Shown here piece by piece: positions 25,201-37,200 of a stretch of 64,000 nucleotides of DNA. Source of the stretch: Chamaea fasciata (lineage: Eukaryota > Chordata > Aves > Passeriformes > Sylviidae); NCBI GenBank assembly GCA_029207755.1, contig JARCOQ010000001.1:89019637-89083636 (forward strand). Reading direction: 5' to 3'. Every line of letters starts with the position of its first letter. The first letter of the stretch is position 1. The notes under the pieces were generated by a model. That model saw nothing but the letters and a program-made list of their open reading frames with translations. It was not told the origin of the DNA and did no database searches. Both the position numbers and the translations under genes were made by a program.

Positions 25201-28200
25201 AAGTTCATATTAAAGCTCCTGTTAATTTGAAAACGAAGTCACTAATCCTATTATAAAATACCCAGTCTTCTTTCATTATTCTGCTTCCAATTCTTCTGAC
25301 TTTAGTCTCTATAATAACATTAGGTTACATGCTATGCTCAGAACACTCTATTGTTTTCCTGCATTATTTAGTCTGATTCCAGAACAAATGTTTCAACAAT
25401 GGCAAAACAGATGCAGTATCTAAATCACCAGTGTCTTAACGAATTTTGGAAGATGGTGCACAGAAAAGTGAGATGTCAGCACTAACCAGCTGTGTCTGCC
25501 GCAGTATTTTTCCCTTAACATTTCCAGCTACTGTTACTCTCAGTACAACTCCACCAGTGACAGTAATCAGGAATGATTGTGCAATGTTGTGATCAACAGT
25601 CAGCACCTTGTTTGTACCAGCAGAGCCAGGAACAACAACATAAACTGTCAAAAGTGGAAAAAAACTACAGCAGTTTCAAGGAAATGCATTTTCTGATGAT
25701 CCTATTCCAATAGAGCTATCTTTATATATTGTGTATCTACTGATGGTAATGGGTGTCCTGCTTTCACTTTTCTTATACCAATCATTTAAGGTCAACTTTA
25801 CAGCTAGAGACGGCAACTTTTACCTGTTCTTTGATACTCCTGAAGAGGGAGAAAGCATAAGAGAAACATCATGAAACTCTGCCTACAGCCCTACTCAGGA
25901 ATGCAGAAAAAGAAATACATATTCTGAATTAAATTCACTATGTTTTGTATGACTATCATCCCCTGTGAAATACAGCTGTTCAATTAACCACAGGAACACT
26001 CTTGCAGGTGTTTCTTGAACAGTGAAGCCGTATTGACAACCACAAGGCAAAATAAAAAGAAATAGGAAGCTATAAAGGCAAAGAGCATGCCAAGGATTAC
26101 GTAAATTAAACCATTTACTTTTCACTGAGCTTCTTCTATAGACAAGATACCACTCACTCTGTGTGCACCTGTGTGTGAAGGGATGCCATTCTCCAGGCAC
26201 TCTCTGAGGTTCCTGCACCATTACAGTGCAATAACACACAAGAGGCATCACAGCACTGCTGCTCTTCTTTTTCTGATCTATTACCATTAACTGCACAGTT
26301 TTTCCCTACGCTGCAGGGTAAACACACTCAACCTTATTTCCTGGTTCTGGTCCTCCAACCATGCAGGGAAGAGAGATCTAAAAAGAACAAATGCTTTCTC
26401 CTCTGACTGCACTTCTGGGTATCTTTCCAGAGGTAACTGGGCATGGAGGGACACGATGAGGCTCACACAAATCTCACCCGAATCTATCATGATCTTGTGC
26501 CCATCCATTTGCAGACCTGGGAAGCAGCTTAGTGAGACAAAGGCAAACTGAATTAAGTTTCTCTGTACTAGCAGCCCACATATAAATTCTTACGCCCTCC
26601 TGCTCCAGAATAAAATTGGGGCATTTTCCGTATTTCTATTGTTTCTATTAACGAATTACTTACATTTTTTCAACTAAATGTAATTTCTGCAGGGCATGGA
26701 GATCACAGACGTAAAACTACAGAATTACATTCATACGTAAGATAGTGCCAGTTTGAAACTCTTAAGATTTCAGGAGAATGATCAAATACTTTGCCAGCAG
26801 CAAGTCACGAGAGACTAATAACCTGACACCACCCAGCCCATGCCAAGCCTTCAGTGCAGAGTACAAACAACATTAGGCAGGGGCCTGAGATGTCAGTGGC
26901 ATCATCAGGCTGTAAAAAATGCGGGGCTCATTCACAATTACAACTGCAAAGCTGCACTGCTTCTGCTGGATCATCTGGGCTGGCAGTGCCAGATTCAACT
27001 GGCAGCCAAAGTGCCATTTTGCCTGTAGAGCTGAAGCCACTAACAGGACCCTACGGTTTAAGAGCAGGGATCTCCAGCTGAGGGCCCTCCCAGCACCATT
27101 GGAAAGCTTTCCACACCTGGGCTTACCAAACAGATGAGCAGATAGGCTGCTGCACAAATCCAACAAACAGGGCAATGATGAGTATGAAAACAAAGGTGTG
27201 ATCCAGTTCTCTCCCTGTCTCAGAAGTAAGCACACCTTTCTGTGCTTCTCAAACCTCTGCTACAGGCTGGTTCATATTTCAGGAAGCACCCTGTCTATAT
27301 TCCAGGTGGGATACAGAGTCTTTGAAATGGCCACTCTGCTCCTTCCTTTTACCAATGAGACACATTCCAGAAGTTTGCTAAGAAGCTCATCACATAATAT
27401 GCCAAGTGTATTAGACACTGCATAAGCTCAAAGCAAAAGTTTCCACATGAAACCTGTCTGTATGTATTTTCCAACCCCACCTAAATTAAACTGATGCATA
27501 AATTTTACCTGTGGTATAATTTGAAGTGTGCCATAAAACAGTATTTATACTGAGTGGCAATGCCTGTCAGGTACTGATATTGTGCACCTTCATCTCACCA
27601 TTACCAGGTAAAATTTCTGCACAGCATGTACAAGTCTTGTATGCCTTAGAGAAAAAAAAAACAAACAAACAAAGACATGAAATTTCGATTTATCTGCTCA
27701 GCAGAGACAACTACAGTTCATAGAAAGCAAGCAGCCTCTCTAAGAAATGCAGTGCTAAGTGGAAATAAATCATGAAAGACTGTTCAGATAATCTCTCACT
27801 TGACAAGAAAGTAAGTAAAATTCACAGAACTGGAGACCTTCAAACCTCGCAGTTTCAACACTGACATTTGGATGCATTTCAGATAAGCATTGGGTCTTCT
27901 AGATCCTAATCCAAACTGAATCTCCAAGCATTAATTAAGTTAATCTGTCACATACTACCCATGTCACATACTACCCATGAAGTATGTTATTTCCTCAGTG
28001 AATAAGGCCATTATGATTACAACTGAATAATTCACAAACCTAAACTGCCAAGAAAAAGTGCACTTTCATCATGTTCCCACAAGAACCGTTTGGAAAAGGG
28101 ATTGTTCTGCCATCATCAGTACCAACACTGAAATTTGTTTTTACTCCAGAGTAATACAAAAAGCCAGTATTTTGACCTTTTCCAGGGGGAAAAAAGTATT

Positions 28201-31200
28201 AAAAATTCCAGGTAATCAAAATATTCTATTTCCGTAAGGTAAAACAGTATATGGGAATGTTAAAGATGTATACTGATTAGACAAAATGTTTCATATAAAT
28301 GAAACTGATTCAAAATGATAGACACTTGAAACCAAATATTCTGGCAAGATAAAACATGAAATGAAAATTCTTCATCTAGATTTCTCCTTTTACACCATCA
28401 GGATGACACAGCTCCATTAAATTTTCAATTTTCAACAGAAATTTAAAAAAAAAAAATCATTTTCCAAGAGCAAATCTGCTCTGATACAAATTCCTCTCTC
28501 AGCTCTTGTCCACAGCCATAAGACCCAGTAGCAAAATTGCATCTCATGAGCTCTCAACTGTAACAAACATACTATACTATGCATGCTTACATAATTTCTG
28601 CAGTCACAGAAGTAGTAAAAGCTTTCAACCACCACATCACACACAATCACTACGCAGACAAGACTATTTTGGAGCTTTATAGGTGCTTGATGAAAAGAAC
28701 TTGCCATGTAACAATCACCACGTTGCACCTAAAGGTCTCAATCCTTCACAAAATGTTTTTTTCTCTCAAACATAATCCTTGGCAACAACAAAACCTAGAG
28801 AACCTCAAAGACCATGGTCCAACAAGAGCAGAGAGTGTGATTTCTAATCTTACAGCTTGTTCCCTAAAATCTTCTTATTCTTTTAAGGGTAAATAAAACA
28901 TCTTTTTAGAACAGCTGTTTTCCACTTTCCTCCACGGAACATGAAGTCCCAGATAAACAAACACTGCATCCACTATTCAGATTATGACCAACTTTACCAC
29001 AATAAAAGCATTTTCTATTAAGCAATTTACAAAGCACCGTTTCCATGCTAGGTTCCTATTCTAGTCACTGAAGTCTTGTGATTCCCTCGAACTAAACCTT
29101 CCCTTAAACATTGTTACTTCTCAAAGTTTTCATACAGCTGAAAATGACACAGTTGTTTTCTCTGTGCCACATCCTGTTCAGCTATCAGCACCTCTTATTA
29201 ATGCAGAAAGATGTCTCTCTACGTTGAACTTGAATTTCCTGCTTTCCAAGAGTTCTCAGGCAGCAGAATTAGAGAAATCATACCAGCTTCATTTCAAAAG
29301 CCCTTCAGTGAAGTGTCATGCACAACAATTTTTCCCATTTAAAAGCTCAACAACCTATTTCTAACTGTAGAATCCTGATATAATCCACTATTTCAGTAAC
29401 TTTGTAATATTCAACTTGCCCTAGTACTTTTTAAAATAAACATTCTGTCATGGTTAAATCCCAGCCAGCAACTGAGCAGCAGACAGCCACTCCCTTATTA
29501 CCTCCACCAGTTGGATGGGGGAAGAACTGGAAGAGTTGAAATAAGAAACAAATTTGTGGGTGGAGAAAAAAGGTTTCATAATTAAAAAGAAGTAGTAATT
29601 TCCAAAAAATTGTAAGGAAGAGAAGAAAAACATAACAAAGAGACGAAAATAAAACCTGAGACAAGTGATGCAACAGTTTCCCACCTCCCCAACTGATGGC
29701 CAGCAAGCCCCCAGCAAGTGCTCCCACCTGCCAACCTCCTCCTCAGCTTAACTGCTGAGCATGGCTTCACATGGAATGGGACATCCCTTGGGTCAGCTGG
29801 AGTCAGCTGACCTGGCTTTGTTCCCCCCCCCCCCCCCAGCCATGTTCAGCCATGTTCTTGTGCAACCCCAGCCTCCTTGCTGGTGAGGATGATGAGAATG
29901 GTGAGAATGATGCTGTGTAAGCGCTGCTCTGCAGGAACTAAAGCATCCCTGTGTTCCAAACACAGCCCCATACCAGCTGCTCTGAAGAAATCCCACTCTA
30001 TCCCAGCCAAAACCTGTACACATTCCCAAAATCCTTTTCCTCTAACACTAATACAATATTACAATAACTCCCTAAGTACAGATTTTTGTCAAAAAACCCA
30101 AAAACTGACTACCATTCAGCTGTGTAATACTGACAGAGGGTTTGGAGTCCTACACCCTAGGAGGCACTAAGTGTCAACAGAATCAGCTGTTATATTTAGC
30201 TCCATTCCTTTTACTTTCAGTGGCTGAAACAATCACACAGAGATTGATTGTCTTGCATCAGTAACAAGGGGAATTAAATCCAATTTTATCATTTCCAAGT
30301 TAGCAATAAAGTTAACACCATCATCTTACAGATAACTTATGGAAAGCTCTTTGTCTGCTAGTGATGACAGAATGCTGAAAATGCTATGCAGTTACAAAGA
30401 GAAAGAAAAGAAAAAGAACTTGCCTCTGTAAACTGGACTCAGGTAAACATCCTGCAAAACACTTTTTAAACCAAAGGTCATAGGGAAGTTTGCTCATTGC
30501 AGCACAAGCCCTCAGATGCATGAGTAGTCTGTTATCTTCAATGTTCAAATACTGCTCCAGAATTTTTGGCTGAGAAAGAATTAGAAAATTTTAGGTAACT
30601 CGCATCAGAAAACCTTCATAGTGACTGCACAATGTAAGACAAGCACTGTCTTAAAAATTCAACTGGTGCAAAATAACATATTAAAACAATGCACCTTCAC
30701 TGTTTCAGTTGTTCATAAATACAGGTGTTACTGACTTTTGCAATTAACTAATTATATACTTAACCAACCTCAGCTTCCTTAAATTGCTGACCACTAGCAG
30801 AACTTCCAAGATTTGCAGTATTCCCTAGTGCAAGGTGGTGTTTCAGAGCTTAAGGCAATGCAGAGATTAAACGTGCCCTAATTACTGCTACCTTCCAAGT
30901 AAAATTGAGTTTCATTCACTTCAAACCCAATTGCCTTAGCACACATCAAAAAAAAATCTACACACAATTCAGCAAAACCCAAAAAATCAATTCTGAGAGC
31001 AAATCCCTGTGCGACCCATTAAAAGCTGGACATCAATTTATTGTTTAAAAACCCTAAGTATTTAAGGCATGAACCTGTGGATAATTTTTTTCATCTTGTT
31101 TAAATTTTAATGTAACAATACACATTTTCATAAATTCTTGACTACCTTTATGCTTTGTCATAGTTAGGCAAACTGCTAAGGATTTCAGCTGTTAAAGGCA

Positions 31201-34200
31201 GAAAACACTTCCTTTGCCCATATTCTCACCTACTGAGTCTTGATACATTGACTGTATTACAAAAAATAAATAAATTGTATTACAAAAAAAATTTAAAAAA
31301 CAGGGAGGGAGACACTTGGCACTCTATATATTGTACGAACACACACTTTAAAAATATTCCTTTCTCCTTTGAACTGGTATAGTTGAATGTATCACCCAGA
31401 GAAAAAACAGGTAGGTTAAAAAATTATATTTTAGTTCCAAAAGAACTAACAAGGGCAAGCATAATTTTCCACAGCAAATTTCTATTCAGCAATTGCTGGT
31501 GCACATGTACTCAATACTTTTACCTCAGAGGATATTGTTAACTAAAAGCTTCTTATCTGTTAAGGCTATTTGATGAATTACAAGAGCTTTCGTAATTTTG
31601 ATAAGTACACATTACAATCTAATTTTATTAATCAGTTAAGACAGAAATTCAAAATTAATATTCTATGATAGAGTTTAAATGATCAGTGCTAAAAGAAAAC
31701 TACTCCACTTTTTATTATAACTTGAATTGCAACATACTGTTTTTCTGAAGATGGAGTACTCTGCCCCATTTATAAAGCAAAACTGTGCTTTGTCTATCAT
31801 CCAATGATATGAATGCCAGAGATGCAGCCTAAAAAGTAGCAGACATACATCAAGATGTTCTTCACTTTTGACATTTTTAATTGTTTAAAGAAAATTCTTA
31901 AGTGACTAATTTGTGAGACATATAATTCAGCTAAATACAATATAATCTTTAGACAAAAAAGCTAATTTTAAATTACCATGTAGCAAACAAAAACAATTTC
32001 TAATGTTACATTAGACAGGGCAGCACAAAGTACTTCTCCCCTATTCTCAAAATAACTGCTGGAACAGAATCCAAGGGTGTCACTTCTGATGCTCCAGTTG
32101 TCTCCCTGTATTAATGCTTTCCATGACTGCTTCTCCTTGCAAAAAGGAAAAAAAAAAAAATTTCCTTACCAGTTGTTGTAATGAATCTTTGTGCTTGCTG
32201 TTCAGCTGATTCACAAAGCAACTGACAAGCCAATAGCATTCTATAGGATCCTCTACCATTTCCTCCATTGCTTTAGCAATAGCAAGAAACACTTCATCTT
32301 CAGGTTCCTGAAAAACAAAGAGAAAAACAGAGAACTACACAGAAGTATTGAACTGTTCTGATTTAAATTATTCTTATATTCCTCTTCTCTGCTTTTTGGA
32401 GAAAAAAAAAAAGGAATCAACGTACACAAAGAGCTGTTCTGATGTTCCTAAACAAGACATCAGGCAGCAGCTGCACAGTGATGACAATTATCTATTGAAA
32501 CAGAGCAAGTAAGACTTGTCTTGCTTTTAAAACCAAAACATCCTACAGTGTATAGAGAGTCTTAAATACTACCGGGATATGTCTCTGCCACACAGACTGC
32601 TGCAATACACACATATCCCTACCTGAACTCTCTGCATTTGGATGCACAAAACACTCAGCAAACTTCCGTTTGTTACTCAAACATTTCAAAATATTTAGAT
32701 CAATCTGACGTCTCTTTATCTCCCTCTGCCTCTACAATAAAACACCTGCATTACTATCAAGAGTAACCTCTCATACGTTTAAAGGGACAGTGACTGCTCC
32801 AGAAGGAGGATTTTCAGCCCACTGCATCACATTCCAAGATCAAGGAAATTTCTCTACTGGAAATTTGCAGGGTAGGATGGCCACATTCCTAGGAAATGGT
32901 AAGGGTATGAAAACATCCCTTCCTCTGACAAGAGAATGCTGCAGGTAATCCTCCAGTTCTAAATAGGACTGAATTTTCCATACGAACTGGTTTTCATTTT
33001 GATCTTTTCTTTAAGTACTTATGTCAAAATTTGTGATTACAGATAAAAATTACAAATTAAGCTGGGCTAGAGTGAACACAGATAAATTAATTACAGGATG
33101 AAATCCACTTAGAAAGTTCTGTGGCTCTTTTCATCATCTCCTATTTCACAGAGAAATAAAAGACCCACACATTGTTTTTATCATTACACTACTAATTCAC
33201 CATCACAACACAGAAAAAAAAGGAGGACAGTACACTAAAATCTATATTTAAAAACAAATAATTTAAATATTTGATGCAACTTGCATTAAATCACTGCTTT
33301 TACAGGCTCTGAATCACCCTTGTTCCAGGACACGTAAGAACTTATGAGCTGCAATGAGGTGATGTCATTTTCATTTCAGAGCTATAAAGGAACTGAAGTG
33401 CCCTGGAGTACAAAAGGCTTGAAACCTAGCAGGCACAAAAGAGATTTTAAAGCATAAAATCTTACATAAGTACTTAGGGGAAGGAAAAGAATAAAAGCAC
33501 TTTGACTAAAACTCCTTATTTTATACTAGCACTTCTCTGTTTTCTATTCATCCTACTTGCTCTATCCACAAGCATTTGTGGGGTGACTTGCAGGTCAGTT
33601 TCTCACTGGTTTACAGCTTCAAGTTCAATAAAGTGTTGTGTTTAAAAGACTGTTAAAACTGACACTGACCAATGGAAAAGCCACGTTTCGAGGCAATTTT
33701 CCTGACTCCAGTTGATGTATGCGGAGAAAAACATCAACTTGTGGGGTGGAATCATTGATAAACCGAATCACACGCAGGGCGTGGTGAACATCCCAGTACT
33801 GCTCCTGCCGGTACTTCATCACCAAAGCGTGAGATTCGTGGTGAGGAGGAATAATTCCTAAAAATAATTAAAAGGAAAAAAATAAGCAATTGTAAGGAGG
33901 AGTCCTACTTGTTACTTTTTATATATATCTAGTTTTCAGTACAGTACTAGCTGTATATTTGTGCCCAGCTTCCATTTATTTTGAAGACAAAGCCAGTGTA
34001 GAATGATTTTTATATACATTAGCTATTAATTTTCCCAAATTCTATACCGTTCTCTGAGATGAAAGAGAATATATACATGCAATTAACTAATGCAAAGATA
34101 CTACAGTATTAATAACTTTACTGCCAGAAAAGTCTTTAGTCACTGTTTCAGAGATTAATTCTCCCTAAAATGACATTCAAAAACCAAAATCAATCAGTTG

Positions 34201-37200
34201 AATCGACTAAAGATTAGAACTTAAGAATTCCACTTGCAAAGTAACATCTGTTATTTTCTTAGCACAACACAAACATCTTTTCTAGTTTCCTGGGAGGAAA
34301 AAAAAATTTAAAGTATCTAAGTAGAAAGGCAAAGAAAATTACACAGCATCTCCAGAAGAGATACTTACCATTTCACTCAATCCTTCCCCTTAGTCGAGAC
34401 TCAATCTTGCCATGCACTGATGCTCACAACAAAACTGTCACAAACTTCAACAGAAATAAAAACCTACATACACCTAGGCAAAAAAATGCCATTTCCCTAT
34501 CACCAGTGGAGCAGAATTTTTCCCAATGTAGAAACCCATGAGACCAAAGTACTCTTCAAAAGTCAGTTCTGAAACAAGCTACATGCCCCTTTAACCTCTC
34601 ATTTAAAGAAAAAAAAAATATTCCTGCCAAGTGTTAAAACATGAAATGGCTCAATTGAGGAACAAGCACATCAGACAGAAAATTATCTTTCCTTTTCCAG
34701 CTGCAAACCGGTGTGCATTTCAAAAGTTGGAAGAAAGCAAGACATTTTTCAGGATATGACAAGAGAGTCGACATCATAACTGCATGTACATACTGCCAAC
34801 TGCTCTCCTCAAACACAGAGGACAACCTTAGGCAGGCAAAGCAAAACTGAAACAACAGAGGGGTGCCTGGAAACCATCACAAGTCATCCTTGAACAGGAA
34901 GATAACGGAGGCATTGCTGACACACCACATCACCTAGGACATCAGCAAGCCTTGGTACATGTCTGAGAGAGTTTTGCTGACAGGACAGACTTCTTTTTCT
35001 TAAATTATTAACATTATTTAGAGGTCACGTAACACCTCCCACCAGAAATGGACTGGGTTGTGGTTCCAACCATTTAGGGAGAGATATTTTGCACTGTCCT
35101 TCTCCATACCAGTTTTTCTAACAACTGTTAACACTGAAATGCAGCATAAGGAAAGTCCCTGAACCTCTGTTCACCCAAGGCACATCACAGAAAGACAGTA
35201 CAAACACTTGAAATCACAGAATATCACGAGTTTGAAGGGATCCACAAGGACCACTGAGTCCCCCTCCTGGCCCTGCACAAGACCGCTGCAAAAAATCACA
35301 CCATGTGCTTGAGAGCAGAGTTCTTGAACTCTGTCAGGCTTGGTGCTGTGACCACTTCCCCGGGAAGCCTGTTCCAGTGCCCAACCACCCTCTGGGTGAA
35401 GAACCTTATTCTGATATCAAACCTAAACCTCCCCTGAAACAACTTCATGCTGTGAAATGAATCACTCTGGGTTTAAAATACATAATACCTTTAAGAACCT
35501 ATATAATTTTCCATGCAGTTGACTCAGAAGGTGTTTTGTGTTACCATGATTCACAGATCCTTTATCTAGAACAGCCCAAGACCCAGCTCTGCAATGAACC
35601 ACAACTTTGCAGAGATGTATTTTGCTCTTAAAATGTTGGCTGAAGGATTCTGTACTGAGTTGCTTGTCCAAAACTCCTATGCTATATTCCCCACTACTAA
35701 TATTTTAAAGAATGCTGACTACTTCACTAGTGCCCAGGGTACAATAATCTTTTTAATGGCAGAGCCTTTTATCAAGCAGGACTACTCTCTAAGTTCAATG
35801 CCAAGAACTTCAAGTTTTGTAATGAGATCTTGCCCCTTCTGTGCACTATTCACTTACTACCTTTGCCAAAAAAAGGCTTACAAGTCCACATAACCAGGAA
35901 TATGAACTTTCAAAATAAATAAAAAAAAAATGGAGGGAGAAAAAATGAATTAAAAATAAAGATGTTTTAAACCCCTCCTGTCTGCAAGTGGACATTATCT
36001 TGCATCTAGTCCACCAATACACTTGACCAGTTAGTGCAAAGTCATTAGTACTTTTTGTCATCTGACTAGTGCACTTCTAGGAAAATAGAATCTATTTATG
36101 GTTTTTAAAGTTTCTGGGGATACCATTAACTCGTCTTCAGCCTTGTATCTTCTTCAATGGCAAATACAATTCAAAGCCAGAAGCAAAACCATAAGAAACC
36201 AATATTCTGCAGAACGCAAAGCTTCTCTTTAGAATAAACACACATCCCATGCTTCACCTGGTTTAAAATTAATCACAACTTTACTTCAAGTTAATTGTCT
36301 GTTATTTCAGGAGCACAACCGAATACCTTATCAGATATCGATGACTTCTCATATTCTTACATTTCAAACCCATTTCATAAATGTACTTGGATAATGTTAC
36401 AGAGTCAAATACAGAAACACACTCTCCTAGGCACATTTCAGCAAAGTTGTCAGAAACTTGTTTTATAATCGCCATTGTGCATCCGAGGTGGATACAAAAG
36501 TAGGCTCAGTATCAGCAGGCAAGGTAGTACAGAATAATCCACGTCATTACTTCTTTAAAGACAAAAAAAAAAAAAAAAAAAATTTGCACCTTCCTCCATT
36601 ATCCTACATTATACATTCCATGTTATACTTCATACCTAGAAGCACTTTCCACACCAGTATACGATACATGGATGGAAGAGGAAACCTTTGACTAAATGTG
36701 CAAAGCTTCTCAATATCTGTAAAGAAATGAAAAAAAAATCAGGACAAATTTAAATACGGTTATAAAAAGGTTTGCATCTCTGACCCATCTAAGTATGACA
36801 AACTTTAGTTGCAGACTGAAATTCCCTCTTTCATTACGTATTTTTTTATCAACATTTTATCAACAAATGCTTTCACTGTTTTCACGTTGGCCTGACTTAC
36901 AGTAAAACTACTCCAGGTTTCTTCAGGGGGAAACTGGACCATTTTTATAGGCATTTTGTAAAGCATGTCACTGTCAAAACAATTAAGGCCTTTTTTAGAG
37001 GGACAACATTTATCTTTCTGTTCTGTCAGAGATGTGGCATTCCTCAGGGACCAACAGCAACATCTTCATTGCTTTGAAGTTAGATGAAATTGACAGCAGG
37101 AAATTATGCATTCTCAGATTAAAATAGCTTTCCCTAAAAATCTTTCAGTTTCTTGGGCACAGAGAATGAGAGAAGGAAAAAAGAAGAAACAAGCAAGCTG

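Larger units (their letters stand above)
23194..30423 (-). other. TBC1D7 GC-AG intron between exons 5 and 6
   Basis: 7.2 kb. It holds a poly-A tract (23561-23585), a perfect hairpin (23611-23633), a sense CR1 fragment (24440-24790, opposite to the gene), a 16-bp tandem duplication (27946-27977) and the ERVL-like LTR (29446-30020). Open frames at 25436-25651 and 25895-26508 on the minus strand could not be tied to any family. Confidence 0.8.

Noticed and set aside
25895..26508. Two adjacent minus-strand open frames (133 and 73 codons) in a TBC1D7 intron
   Set aside because: No family resemblance, no shared frame, no flanking splice sites that fit, and no poly(A) tail of a retrocopy. Probably chance.
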